Origin: Synergistaceae bacterium
GTDB taxonomy: Bacteria; Synergistota; Synergistia; Synergistales; Synergistaceae
NCBI GenBank assembly: GCA_031268885.1
Contig: JAIRWR010000079.1
Location: 1-41,392 of the forward strand
Length of the DNA stretch: 41,392 nucleotides
Reading direction: 5' to 3'
Shown here: one piece after another, positions 31,544 to 39,946 of the stretch
Position numbering within the stretch: position 1 is the stretch's first letter
Layout: each line of letters starts with the position of its first letter
Translations under genes and position numbers: made by a program
Notes under the pieces: generated by a model
The model's database searches: none
Seen by the model: the letters and a program-made list of their open reading frames with translations, nothing else
Told to the model about the DNA's origin: nothing

Positions 31544-32713
31544 GTGCCTGAAACAGGAATAAATGGAATAATGAAGATCACGCTTAGAATAATACTGACG
31601 CTTGTCTGCGGAGTAGCGGGTTATCAGCTGTCTTTACTGATACTTCAACTTGAGCTTAAATGGGTGACGGAACTCGCCCACCCAAATATTTGGATGGCTT
31701 TTTCCATATTGTTGTTCGCTCTCTGCGGAAACCTATTGACGCCGATAATATGGTGGGCTCTCAAGAAAACCGGCGCGCTGTTCGAAAACATGCTTCAGGA
31801 CGTGAGCATTCCGGACATCGCTGTCGCTCTTATGGGATTGATATTGAGCCTCTTGCTCGCCAATCTTTTTGCGATACCGCTCATGGGAATTCCAGGAATT
31901 GGTTTCTACATAGCCATAGCCCTCAACATACTGTTTGCCTTCGTGGGCATGCGGGCGTTTTTGAAGAGGCGGGACGATGTTTGGGCGTTCGCGCTCGGAG
32001 TGGTCGGTTTTGGCGGCCGCTTACATTCCAGAAAAAAGGATAAGAACGCGGCTGGCGACGGCGGAGGCACGGTGATTATCGGAACTGCCGCGTATGAAGA
32101 ACATCCTTCCGATGCCAGCAAGAAAGTGCTGGATACAAGCGCGCTCATCGACGGCAGAATCTTGGACATCGCAATGACCGGCTTTCTCGAGGGAACGCTG
32201 GTGCTGCCAAGATTTGTGCTGACCGAACTCCAGGGCGTCGCCGACTCCTCCGAGCCAGCCAGGCGGGCGAGGGGCAGGAAGGGGCTCACGGTGGTGTCCG
32301 AGCTTCAGCGGATCGATAATATGACGGTCAGCATCGAGGACTTCAGTATGAAGGAGCTCAAAAGGGACAAGGTCGACGAGGCTCTAGTCGAACTGTGCAA
32401 GAAACTTGACGCAAAGATAATCACCACGGACTATAACCTCAATCAGATCTCCAGAATTGAGGGCATTCCCGTCTTGAATGTAAACGAGCTCGCCAACTCA
32501 CTGAAACCGCAGTTCCTGCCCGGAGAGGTCGTGAAGATCGACGTGATCCGCCCAGGAAAGGAGCACGGCCAGGGCATAGGCTACCTCGAGGATGGGACCA
32601 TGCTGGTGGTCGAGGACGGATCCGGGGCCATAGGAGAGACGGTAGATGTCGTAATCACATCCATGCTCCAGACCGCCGCCGGCAGGATGGTATTCGGCAA
32701 ACTCAGGAGATGA
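31544..32713 (+). CDS. YacL-type membrane protein with PIN and TRAM domains
   Basis: A membrane-bound putative RNase, 389 residues with the start at GTG 31544, eight bases after GGGAG (31531-31535). An upstream in-frame GTG at 31478 sits one base after an AGGAGG, too close. Four transmembrane helices (to about residue 145) precede a PIN nuclease domain (KVLDTSALIDGRILDIAMTG, then EALVELCKKLDAKIITTDYN with its acidic residues) and a C-terminal TRAM RNA-binding domain (LPGEVVKIDVIRPGKEHGQG). The architecture is that of the B. subtilis YacL. It follows recR and overlaps ispDF by ATGA, a common neighbour order for the yac region. Confidence 0.9.
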   Translation: MPETGINGIMKITLRIILTLVCGVAGYQLSLLILQLELKWVTELAHPNIWMAFSILLFALCGNLLTPIIWWALKKTGALFENMLQDVSIPDIAVALMGLILSLLLANLFAIPLMGIPGIGFYIAIALNILFAFVGMRAFLKRRDDVWAFALGVVGFGGRLHSRKKDKNAAGDGGGTVIIGTAAYEEHPSDASKKVLDTSALIDGRILDIAMTGFLEGTLVLPRFVLTELQGVADSSEPARRARGRKGLTVVSELQRIDNMTVSIEDFSMKELKRDKVDEALVELCKKLDAKIITTDYNLNQISRIEGIPVLNVNELANSLKPQFLPGEVVKIDVIRPGKEHGQGIGYLEDGTMLVVEDGSGAIGETVDVVITSMLQTAAGRMVFGKLRR

Positions 32714-33885
32714 GCCAGGCTATCGGAACCTGGTCTTTTATACTTGCCGCGGCAGGGTCGGGGTCCCGGATGGGCGGGGCGCCCAAACAGTTCCGAATAC
32801 TTGGGGACAGGCCAATGTGGGTCTGGTCGGCCATGGTCGCCGAGGAGCTCTACTCACGCGGGAAAATAGACGAGCTGATAGTGATTGTGCCAAGCGGCAG
32901 GGAAGATTCACTCGGTCCGTTCAGCTTCAGTTGTCCCACGACCGTCACAGTCGGTGGGAGCACTAGGTCGGAGTCGGTGAGGAGAGGTCTTGCCGCGGCT
33001 CATTCCGATTTCGTGCTCATTCATGACGCCGCGAGACCGTTTCTGGACGCCGATATCTGTGAAGCGCTGATGAACGCGACGACCAAACCGCGAGGAGCCG
33101 TGCCTCTGTTGAGTTCAGTGGACTCCCTCAAGAGGATCGAGGGGGACCGCATATACGCGGTTCCGAGAGCCGAGATAAGAAGGACGCAGACTCCACAGGC
33201 ATTTTACAGGGAGTCCATAGCAAAAGTACTTGAGGCCTCGCCCGAAGGCTCCACGGATGAGGCCTCGCTCTGGCTCGAAATGTTTGGAGATCTCGCCTGC
33301 GTGGATGGTTCTGAAAAGAATTTCAAGGTGACTACCGAGTTCGACTGGCTTGTAGCTGTGTCCATCGTAAACTGTTCGAAGGAGACACGGGTCGGACTCG
33401 GCTATGACGTTCACGAACTTATACCCGGGCGCAGGCTCATTCTAGGGGGCGTCGAAATTTCGTCCATGCTTGGGTTACTTGGCCACTCGGATGCCGACAT
33501 AATATGTCACGCGGTCTCCGACGCGCTGCTTGGAGCCGCGGGAGAGGGCGACATAGGGACGCTGTTCCCCGCGTCCGACGAGTCCTATAGGGACGCGGAC
33601 AGCACAGCGCTCCTTACCGATGTTATCGGGTTGATAACAAAAAAACACTGGCGCATATCGTGGATTAGCGTCGTCTTGATCGCTCAGATTCCTAAATTGG
33701 GAAGATATATGCCGATAATAGCGGATAACTTACAGAAACTCTTTACTAGTTCGCCATCTGACGTTAAACTTAGCGTCAAGGTAAAGTCGGGTGAGTCTGT
33801 TGGAAGTACGGGACGTGCCGAATGTATGGTCTGTCATGCGGTGGCTACGTTGGAGCGCTTTAGTTTGAAAGAAAGGTGTGTTTGA
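32710..33885 (+). CDS. ispDF: bifunctional IspD/IspF isoprenoid enzyme
   Basis: Carries steps three and five of the MEP pathway to IPP/DMAPP in one 391-residue chain. The IspD part (1-225) has FILAAAGSGSRMGGAPKQFR with the CTP loop and DAARPFLDADI. The IspF part (229-391) has the zinc ligands GYDVHELIPGRRL and LLGHSDADIICHAVSDALLG. The region near 355-365 is unusual: KVKSGESVGSTGR stands where TTTEGLGFTGR is normal, but the metal-binding Glu is kept. VVLIAQIPKLGRYMP replaces the usual DATIIAERPKL. ATG overlaps the previous stop (ATGA). Confidence 0.94.
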   Translation: MSQAIGTWSFILAAAGSGSRMGGAPKQFRILGDRPMWVWSAMVAEELYSRGKIDELIVIVPSGREDSLGPFSFSCPTTVTVGGSTRSESVRRGLAAAHSDFVLIHDAARPFLDADICEALMNATTKPRGAVPLLSSVDSLKRIEGDRIYAVPRAEIRRTQTPQAFYRESIAKVLEASPEGSTDEASLWLEMFGDLACVDGSEKNFKVTTEFDWLVAVSIVNCSKETRVGLGYDVHELIPGRRLILGGVEISSMLGLLGHSDADIICHAVSDALLGAAGEGDIGTLFPASDESYRDADSTALLTDVIGLITKKHWRISWISVVLIAQIPKLGRYMPIIADNLQKLFTSSPSDVKLSVKVKSGESVGSTGRAECMVCHAVATLERFSLKERCV

Positions 33886-33978
33886 AGCCGGTTTGAGGAA
33901 ACGCTGATTCAATCGTCAAAACAACATCCAGCCGTTTTGGTCCGGGGCTTGAAGTCGAAGGATCGGGGGATAGCGTCT

Positions 33979-34082
33979 ATGGATACTCAGTATGAGCGTC
34001 AATTCCCGTTCGGCTGTTGGTTTGTATAGGTCCGTGACATTGAATCAGCATCTCCTAAAAAGCGTTGGGATTCTGTTTTTTT
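33979..34082 (+). promoter_or_regulatory. possible 16-codon leader ORF followed by a rho-independent terminator
   Basis: In the 343-nt gap between ispDF and rlpA, an ATG at 33979 has GGGGGA eight bases upstream and reads MDTQYERQFPFGCWFV to a TAG at 34027-34029. The terminator begins 17 nt later. This spacing resembles attenuators, with translation of the leader able to affect hairpin formation. No promoter for a leader transcript is seen and the coding potential of so short a frame cannot be shown. Without it the segment 33886-34045 holds nothing I recognise. Confidence 0.25.
34046..34082 (+). terminator. rho-independent terminator in the ispDF-rlpA gap
   Basis: CAGCATCTC (34046-34054) pairs with GGGATTCTG (34067-34075) with one mismatch and one G-T pair, then seven T (34076-34082). 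It would end the long transcript coming from ispDF. Confidence 0.6.
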
Positions 34083-34228
34083 CCATGCGAGCCGAGGCTT
34101 GGCTGAGTGCCTTGTCTGTGGCCTGGGATAGACCGGCGCCGTTTCGAGGCATTGAGGATCATAATGCCCTGCGGAAGCGGCCCGGCATTTGTTTTGCACG
34201 ATAGTTTGCGAGTTTGGAGTGTGAGAAT

Positions 34229-34978
34229 GTGCGGTACAATCTAATTAAGAGGTTTTTGTATGTGTTCTTGTCGGCAATACTCGTTCTTTCCGCGGGAAGC
34301 GCTGTGCGCGCGGAGCCCTCTGGCGTCACGATGAACGGCGCGTTCGCGGAGTGGAGGATCGGCGGCGTGATTGTCTGGAAGTTTCCAGCGAAATACTCCA
34401 TTGAGGCAACAACGGTCTCCAACCGCTTCAATAATGCCTATTCCAAGGGGTTCTCGCTGACGGAACTAAATGTGTCTAAGGCTGACAATTACTGGTCGCT
34501 GCGAATCGGAGAAAACCTGATAGTTAGAGCGCTTCCTCGTTACGGCGGCAATTCCGCCATGAATTCCCACCTGCTTGGGCTGACCATTTTATCTAGGGTA
34601 TACGAGGCCGTAGGACAGCTTCACGCCCACAAACTGACGCAGAGCTACAAGATAGGCGGAGGATTTGAAGTCAGTTCGTCGATCTCCTGGTATGGAGGGA
34701 AGATGATAGGCAGGAAATTCGCAAACGGGGAACGATTTACGGAGAGCCACCTGTCAGCGGCCGCAAAGAACCTTCCGTTTGGCACATTGGTAAAGATAAC
34801 GAGCCCCGTCAACGGAAAATCGGTGGTGGTCAGAATAACCGACCGCTTCATGGAACACAAGAACAGGCTTCTGGACATTTCTCAGGCCGCGGCGGAACTG
34901 CTCGGCATTAAGAACATGGGCGTCGCCAAGGTCATGGTAAGCGTAATCGGAAGAGTTGATAAAGTTGGAGGAAGATAG
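34229..34978 (+). CDS. RlpA-like septal ring lytic transglycosylase (double-psi beta-barrel)
   Basis: A 249-residue exported protein. The start is GTG 34229 with GGAG (34216-34219) nine bases upstream; the signal peptide is MRYNLIKRFLYVFLSAILVL...VRA. Residues about 40-145 are unrecognised. The C-terminal 100 residues are a double-psi beta-barrel: SSSISWYGGKMIGRKFANGE, SAAAKNLPFGTLVKITSPVN, VVRITDRFMEHKNRLLDISQ. RlpA enzymes cleave glycan strands lacking stem peptides at the septum. Catalytic Glu (ANGERF) and Asp (ITDRF) are present, but the usual His of TAAHKTLPF is Ala (SAAAKNLPF). The SPOR domain of many RlpA proteins is absent. It overlaps gltX. Confidence 0.78.
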   Translation: MRYNLIKRFLYVFLSAILVLSAGSAVRAEPSGVTMNGAFAEWRIGGVIVWKFPAKYSIEATTVSNRFNNAYSKGFSLTELNVSKADNYWSLRIGENLIVRALPRYGGNSAMNSHLLGLTILSRVYEAVGQLHAHKLTQSYKIGGGFEVSSSISWYGGKMIGRKFANGERFTESHLSAAAKNLPFGTLVKITSPVNGKSVVVRITDRFMEHKNRLLDISQAAAELLGIKNMGVAKVMVSVIGRVDKVGGR

Positions 34979-36356
34979 CGGCAGCGTAACTACAAGATTC
35001 GCCCCGTCTCCCACCGGACCGCTTCATATAGGGGGGGCGAGGACCGCTCTATTTAATTTTATGTGGGCAAGGCGTAACGGCGGCAGATTCTTGCTTCGCT
35101 TCGAGGATACAGACGCGTCGAGGTCCAGGGTGGAGTACGAGGACTCCATCCTGGAAGATTTAAGATGGCTCGGCATAGAACCGGACGGGAGGATCGCCAG
35201 GCAGACATCGAACTCCAAAAGACACGCGCAGACGCTTGCGTCTCTGCGGGAATTGGGTGCTGTATATCCTTGTTTCTGCGTTGGGCGCGGCGAAAATGAC
35301 GAGTCCGACGCTGTGCGGCGATGTGTTTGCGGGCGCCTATCGCGCGATGAGGCCGACGCAAGGGTTGATTCTGGCGAACCGCACTGCTGGCGCTTCCGAG
35401 TCAGGAGCGATCTGAAAGAATTCAGTTTTTTGGACCGGCTCAGGGGTACAATAGCGGCGCCCGCTTCCTCTATCGAGGACTTTGTTTTGGCGCGCGGCGA
35501 CGGAACGAGCACATATCTCCTGGCGGTCGTCGTGGACGATCACGACTCGTCAGTGACTCACGTCATAAGAGGGGAAGAGCACATCTCCAACACCCCCAGG
35601 CAGGAGATGATATACAGGGCACTCGGTTGGCAAGCTCCGCAGTGGGTACATATACCGATGGTGCTTGATGCCGGGAGACACAAGCTCAGCAAGCGCTCCG
35701 GCGCAATCTCAATCGGCTCGTATAGGGATGAGGGTTGGCTGCCGGATGCTGTTGTCTCTTACATCGCGACTCTGAGCTGGTCAGGCGCTCCATCGGACAT
35801 GTTGCTCAGCCCAGCGGAGATGTCCGCCGCCTTTCATCTCGACTCGGTGGCCCTTACTCCGCCGGTTCACGATCCCGATAGGATGAGACACTTCGGAAAG
35901 ATGTCGATTGCCAGGCTGCCAGCAGAGGACCTGCTAGAAAAGTATCGCGGCGCTTTCCCTAAGCGACATCCCGATTCCAACAATTATGACGAAACGGACA
36001 GGATCTCCCTCATCAAAGAACTTGTTCCGTCGTGCGCGGTGCTCGACGAGCTGCGTGAGGCCATCTCGAACTCCTTTCTCGCGCCGCGGGCCGCTATCAG
36101 CGTCTCCGAAATCGGTTGGGTTACGGCAGTGAGGGACCGCTTGGCGGATGTCCCGGACGATGACTGGACGTCTGAGCGCATACGAAAGATATTGAAAGAA
36201 TTTCAAAAAGAATGCGGGCTCAAGGGCAGAGAACTCTATCATACACTGCGTCTGCTAATCACTGGCAGAGAGTCGGGCGCGCCGCTCGCGCTGATACTCT
36301 CCTGCCTTGGCAGGGAGCGGGTCATAAGTGGGCTGACCTCGGCTTCAAGCGAATAA
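34956..36356 (+). CDS. gltX: glutamate--tRNA ligase
   Basis: Class I synthetase charging tRNA-Glu (whether it also charges tRNA-Gln cannot be told here). 466 residues from TTG 34956, overlapping rlpA by 23 bases; TTG 34965 is an alternative, and GGAGG at 34967-34971 has no start codon after it. HIGH motif: PSPTGPLHIGGARTALFNF. KLSKR: DAGRHKLSKRSGAISIGS. A cysteine-rich knuckle (CFCVGRG...RRCVCG) follows the first Rossmann half. The C-terminal anticodon-binding domain is complete. Confidence 0.94.
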   Translation: MIKLEEDSGSVTTRFAPSPTGPLHIGGARTALFNFMWARRNGGRFLLRFEDTDASRSRVEYEDSILEDLRWLGIEPDGRIARQTSNSKRHAQTLASLRELGAVYPCFCVGRGENDESDAVRRCVCGRLSRDEADARVDSGEPHCWRFRVRSDLKEFSFLDRLRGTIAAPASSIEDFVLARGDGTSTYLLAVVVDDHDSSVTHVIRGEEHISNTPRQEMIYRALGWQAPQWVHIPMVLDAGRHKLSKRSGAISIGSYRDEGWLPDAVVSYIATLSWSGAPSDMLLSPAEMSAAFHLDSVALTPPVHDPDRMRHFGKMSIARLPAEDLLEKYRGAFPKRHPDSNNYDETDRISLIKELVPSCAVLDELREAISNSFLAPRAAISVSEIGWVTAVRDRLADVPDDDWTSERIRKILKEFQKECGLKGRELYHTLRLLITGRESGAPLALILSCLGRERVISGLTSASSE

Positions 36357-36390
36357 AAAAAATTTTTTTAAGGATCAGCGGCATTATAAC
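36355..36390 (+). promoter_or_regulatory. A8T7 tract and possible promoter of guaB
   Basis: Eight A and seven T in a row (36355-36369) begin right at the gltX stop. The tract is followed by TATAAC at 36385-36390, a fair -10; no -35 is clear at 17 nt. The tract might act as an UP element or as the T-run of a poor terminator. Confidence 0.3.
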
Positions 36391-36464
36391 TCTACGAAAT
36401 ATGGCTATTGAATTCTATTGAGCAAGAGACGAGGAGTCAGCATAATAAAAAAGGGGAGAATGCA

Positions 36465-37958
36465 GTGCAAAGCAGCGACATGGGCATCAATCAGGAGAAA
36501 TTTACCAATTACCGTGGGTTTACATTCGACGATCTCCTTCTCGAGCCGGGTTACAGCGATGTGTTGCCGTCACAGATCGACACCAGCACATTCTTCACTG
36601 ATGAGATAACGCTTCGCGCGCCAATCTGCAGCTCCGCCATGGACACGGTGACAGAATCCAGGCTGGCGATCGCTCTTGCCCGCGAGGGGGGAATCGGAAT
36701 ACTGCACCGGAATCTGACGATAGAGGATCAGGCGCGAGAGGTCGACAAGGTCAAGCGTTCGGAATCGGGGGTCATAGTCGATCCATTCTATCTGTACCCG
36801 GAGGACAGAGTCACGAAGGCCATAGATCTTATGTCGCACTATCATATATCCGGAGTTCCCATAGTAAATCATGACCTGCGCCTCGTCGGCATAATAACGA
36901 ACAGGGACCTCAGATTCATCATCAACTACGACCAGCCTATCGACGCGGTCATGACAAAGGATAGCATCGTCACCGCGCCCGTCGGCACCGATCTCGAGAG
37001 CGCCAAGAAAATACTCAGCCGCCGCAAGGTCGAAAAACTCCCAATCGTTGACAGTGACGGCCGATTGATGGGGCTCATCACAATCAAAGATATACAGAAG
37101 GCAAAGGACTTCCCGAACGCCACAAAGGATTCGCGCGGCAGATTGAGGGTAGGGGCCGCGATAGGAACAGGCTCCGATTCGATGAACCGACTCGAGGCGC
37201 TGGTCGCCGAATCTGTGGACGTGGTAGTCGTGGATACCGCGCACGGCCATTCGAGGTCCGTGATAGAGACGATAAAGAAAATAAGGGAAAAATACCCTGA
37301 TCTCCAGCTTGTCGGCGGGAACATAGCGACGGCGGACGCCGCTGAGGCCTTGATTGATGCTGGAGTCAACTCGGTCAAGGTCGGCATCGGCCCCGGATCA
37401 ATCTGTACGACCCGCATTGTGGCCGGGATCGGCGTTCCTCAGGTAGCGGCCATAATGAACGTAGCTGGCATTGCGCACAGAATGGGCCGCAAGGTCATAG
37501 CCGACGGCGGCATTAGATATTCTGGGGATATCGTAAAGGCGCTCGCGGCTGGCGCCGACAGCGTCATGATAGGCTCGCTCTTTGCCGGCACCGAAGAAAG
37601 CCCCGGAGAGGCCGTAATCTATCGTGGCAGGTCATTCAAGAGCTATCGCGGAATGGGCTCGTTGGGCGCGATGCGGGAGGGAACGAGCAAAGACAGGTAT
37701 TTCCAGGAGGGGATACCAGAGGACAAACTCGTTCCGGAGGGGATCGAAGGTCTGGTTCCTCATAAGGGGTCTCTCAGTGGGATTGTCTTCCAGATGATTG
37801 GCGGGATACGTTCTGGCATGGGCTACTGCGGAACGGCCAACATAGAGGAGCTGCACAGAAAGTCGCGTTTCATCGAGGTGACGCCCGCATCCATGAAGGA
37901 GAGTCACCCTCATGATGTCGTCATAACAAAGGAAGCCCCGAATTACGCGATGGAGTAA
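36465..37958 (+). CDS. guaB: IMP dehydrogenase
   Basis: NAD-dependent oxidation of IMP to XMP, the committed step to GMP. 497 residues from GTG 36465, six bases after GGGGAG (36453-36458); an upstream in-frame ATG at 36408 has no binding site. The (beta/alpha)8 barrel is split by two CBS domains (about 95-215; [20 protein letters not shown]). The catalytic loop is [13 protein letters not shown] with Cys314. IMP-binding [12 protein letters not shown] and the flap [11 protein letters not shown] are present. No gene for guaA follows; the next feature is tRNA-Pro. Confidence 0.97.
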   Translation: MQSSDMGINQEKFTNYRGFTFDDLLLEPGYSDVLPSQIDTSTFFTDEITLRAPICSSAMDTVTESRLAIALAREGGIGILHRNLTIEDQAREVDKVKRSESGVIVDPFYLYPEDRVTKAIDLMSHYHISGVPIVNHDLRLVGIITNRDLRFIINYDQPIDAVMTKDSIVTAPVGTDLESAKKILSRRKVEKLPIVDSDGRLMGLITIKDIQKAKDFPNATKDSRGRLRVGAAIGTGSDSMNRLEALVAESVDVVVVDTAHGHSRSVIETIKKIREKYPDLQLVGGNIATADAAEALIDAGVNSVKVGIGPGSICTTRIVAGIGVPQVAAIMNVAGIAHRMGRKVIADGGIRYSGDIVKALAAGADSVMIGSLFAGTEESPGEAVIYRGRSFKSYRGMGSLGAMREGTSKDRYFQEGIPEDKLVPEGIEGLVPHKGSLSGIVFQMIGGIRSGMGYCGTANIEELHRKSRFIEVTPASMKESHPHDVVITKEAPNYAME

Positions 37959-38109
37959 CGCATGGCCATGCTCAAGAGAGAAGCGACGCCAAGTGTCAAT
38001 GAACACGCGCCGCAATCGTACCAAGCCTGCAAATTTACGAACACCAGCGAATGTCCGCTGTTATTGCATGTAGAGCATGTTCTGATTAGTCCGGGCAGGA
38101 ATAATCGCG

Positions 38110-38138
38110 TTGACGGTGATCAAGCTGAGTGGTACAAT
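38110..38138 (+). promoter_or_regulatory. promoter of tRNA-Pro
   Basis: TTGACG (38110-38115) and TACAAT (38133-38138) with a 17-nt spacer, ending 10 nt before the tRNA 5' end. An excellent sigma-70-type match. The rest of the 190-nt gap after guaB holds nothing. Confidence 0.75.
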
Positions 38139-38148
38139 AATTTATATA

Positions 38149-38226
38149 CGGGGCGTAGCGCAGTCTGGTTAGCGTGCCTGGTTCGGGACCAGGAGGTCGG
38201 AAGTTCAAATCTTCTCGCCCCGACCA
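38149..38226 (+). tRNA. tRNA-Pro (anticodon CGG)
   Basis: Seven-base acceptor stem CGGGGCG (38149-38155) pairs with CGCCCCG, then A and an encoded CCA (38224-38226). Anticodon stem CCTGG/CCAGG with loop TTCGGGA gives anticodon CGG, reading CCG. The T arm is GGAAG-TTCAAAT-CTTCT. Confidence 0.97.
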
Positions 38227-38234
38227 AATGGGAG

Positions 38235-38267
38235 AAAAGGCTCTCGGCCGGTGTCGGGAGCCTTTTT
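38235..38267 (+). terminator. rho-independent terminator after tRNA-Pro
   Basis: AGGCTCTCG (38238-38246) pairs with CGGGAGCCT (38255-38263) around an 8-nt loop, nine pairs with one G-T, followed by a T run to 38267. Confidence 0.85.
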
Positions 38268-38392
38268 AAGATATGCGGGCAGGGGACGTGAACCAAGTAG
38301 CGAAAGTCAGCTCAGAAGACCTCAACCCTAAAATTGACAGATTAAGAACTTTGAACTCTCAACAACCAAAGTAATACTGAGGATGACTGACT

Positions 38393-38884
38393 ATGTCTGA
38401 TGGCGACGATAAAGAACGTAAGGATTATACAGCGGCGCGCAACAGGAAAGCGCGGTATGAATATTTTATTCTTGAGTCTCTCGAGGTCGGCATCACCCTA
38501 TCGGGAACGGAGATAAAATCCGTCCGTGCCGGGCATGTAAATCTGCGGGAGGGATTTGCGCGCGTCGAAGGCAGGGAATTGTGGCTGTACAGCGTCCACA
38601 TCTCCCCCTACGAGAAAGGTACGCACTACAACATGGAACCCACGAGGAGGCGTAAGCTTCTGGCCCACATGAGCCAAATCATAAAGTTGCAGGCAAAATC
38701 GAGGGAGAATGGGTTGACTCTGATACCCCTTGCGATGTATATTAAGAATGGAAGATGGGCAAAGGTAGAACTTGCCGTAGCGAAAGGTAAGCAAACCCAT
38801 GATCGCAGGGACGCGATAGCTTTACGTGATGCGGAGAGGGAGATAAACCGCAATCTTCGAGAGAGAAGCAGAAGAGGCAATTGA
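38393..38884 (+). CDS. smpB: SsrA-binding protein SmpB
   Basis: Binds tmRNA and guides it to stalled ribosomes. 163 residues from ATG 38393 with GAGGATG about 10 nt upstream. Family motifs: NRKARYEYFILESLEVGITL, LSGTEIKSVRAGHVNLREGF, and the basic C-terminal tail (KGKQTHDRRDAIALRDAERE) that reaches into the mRNA channel. It ends 9 nt before the ssrA gene. Confidence 0.97.
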   Translation: MSDGDDKERKDYTAARNRKARYEYFILESLEVGITLSGTEIKSVRAGHVNLREGFARVEGRELWLYSVHISPYEKGTHYNMEPTRRRKLLAHMSQIIKLQAKSRENGLTLIPLAMYIKNGRWAKVELAVAKGKQTHDRRDAIALRDAEREINRNLRERSRRGN

Positions 38885-38893
38885 TCAAGTAAG

Positions 38894-39249
38894 GGGGGCG
38901 ACAGGTTTCGACAGCAGGATGGAAGGTCCGTGAGAGCGAGCCGAGGATGGAGGATCCTCGTAAATCCGACTCCAAAAAAATAATTGCCAACGAAGATTTC
39001 GCACTGGCTGCTTAATTAAAGCAGTCACGCTGTCCGGGGGCTCGGTCGTTGGAAACCGGCACGGCGTCACAAAGACGGCTGGAACTATGGGAGTTTTCTC
39101 TGTCTATGGTTTGAGACTCTAGGGAGGAATAGATAAGGGAAATCCTGTCCGAGGGAGTTCCTAAGTCGAATTTAAAACACGGACTACGCTCGTAGCGCTA
39201 CCGGATGGTCCCTTGTTGGACCGGAGTTCGATTCTCCGCGCCTCCACCA
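38894..39249 (+). ncRNA. ssrA: transfer-messenger RNA (tmRNA)
   Basis: 356 nt with a tRNA-Ala-like end: GGGGGCG (38894-38900) pairs with CGCCTCC before an encoded ACCA (39249 is the last base), T arm CGGAG-TTCGATT-CTCCG. The tag reading frame starts at GCC 38986 and reads ANEDFALAA to TAA 39013-39015, a typical degradation tag ending ALAA. The one-piece form is used. The 3' end is a well-known integration site; integrase-like sequence follows 170 nt later. Confidence 0.97.
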
Positions 39250-39276
39250 GTACCCAAAAGCAAACAATGACAAAAG

Positions 39277-39312
39277 ATGGCCCGAAGCAGATTTAGCCTA
39301 GCTTCGGGCCAT
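39277..39312 (+). terminator. terminator of ssrA
   Basis: A perfect 12-bp inverted repeat, ATGGCCCGAAGC (39277-39288) and GCTTCGGGCCAT (39301-39312), 12-nt loop, followed by TTCGTTGTTGTTG. The T run is interrupted, but the stem is strong. Confidence 0.7.
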
Positions 39313-39329
39313 TTCGTTGTTGTTGACAA

Positions 39330-39359
39330 TTGACATCGGATGATGATAAAAGTCATAAT
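39330..39359 (+). promoter_or_regulatory. promoter of the integrase-YjbQ chimera and rtcB
   Basis: TTGACA (39330-39335) and CATAAT (39354-39359), 18-nt spacer. A second TTGACA lies at 39323-39328. The transcript would begin about 50 nt before the GTG start. Confidence 0.5.
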
Positions 39360-39372
39360 ATGACACTATTAT

Positions 39373-39415
39373 TGGCCCACAGATTGGCCCACAAATTTGA
39401 AAGGAGTGGCCCACA
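39373..39415 (+). repeat. three TGGCCCACA repeats upstream of the integrase
   Basis: TGGCCCACA occurs at 39373-39381, 39385-39393 and 39407-39415, starts 12 and 22 bases apart, between promoter and start codon. Spacings near whole helical turns suggest a protein-binding array, for instance integrase arm sites. Confidence 0.5.
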
Positions 39416-39418
39416 AAG

Positions 39419-39943
39419 GTGAATTTATACGAGACTACTATCAAAGCCGCGCGAGCCAAAGATAAAAGATATGAGCTCCAGGATGGCGATGGGCTTATCC
39501 TGGAGATCATGACAAGCGGGAAAAAATATTGGCGATATCGATATATAATAACACGCGATGGACGCAGAACGCGGATGACTATCGGTGAATATCCGTACGT
39601 CGAAGCCGCACTCGCCGAAAGCGGAATCCGCGAGGGCTTATATCTTGTCAACGAGATGAACATTACGGCGAGCGTATTCATCAATGACAACGAGAGCGGT
39701 CTGCACCGCGATTTTGAACGTTGGCTCGAAAAACTCGCCCCTGAAAAGCCTTATGACCAGTATGATCATAACGGCTTTGAGGACAGCGCCGACGTGCATC
39801 TCAAACGCTCTGTTATGGGACGCGAGACCGTAGTCGCCATTACGGACGGCAAACTCGATTTCGGAACGTGGGAGCAGATTTTCTACGGAGAGTTCGACGG
39901 TATGCGGGACAAGCGCGTACTCGTGAAGATTGTCGGAGAGTAA
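39419..39943 (+). CDS. chimera: tyrosine-integrase N-terminus fused to YjbQ C-terminus
   Basis: 174 residues in one open frame. The start is GTG 39419 with AAGGAG (39401-39406) 12 nt before. Residues 1-60 ([46 protein letters not shown]) are the N-terminal DUF4102-type domain of P4-like integrases. From about 61 on ([60 protein letters not shown]) the sequence is YjbQ/UPF0047. The catalytic integrase domain is missing, as is the first part of YjbQ. In YjbQ the motif is usually [11 protein letters not shown]; here the His is Asn (residue 81). YjbQ has been given a thiamine-phosphate synthase side activity, the true role is unclear. Whether this protein is functional is uncertain; the frame is intact. 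Confidence 0.75.
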   Translation: MNLYETTIKAARAKDKRYELQDGDGLILEIMTSGKKYWRYRYIITRDGRRTRMTIGEYPYVEAALAESGIREGLYLVNEMNITASVFINDNESGLHRDFERWLEKLAPEKPYDQYDHNGFEDSADVHLKRSVMGRETVVAITDGKLDFGTWEQIFYGEFDGMRDKRVLVKIVGE

Positions 39944-39946
39944 CGC

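Noticed and set aside
33900-33914. 15-mer AACGCTGATTCAATC also present at 19110-19124
   Set aside because: One or two shared 15-mers are expected by chance in a window this size; flanks differ.
37962-38291. 109-residue plus-strand frame after guaB
   Set aside because: It runs through the promoter, the tRNA-Pro gene and its terminator; an accidental frame.
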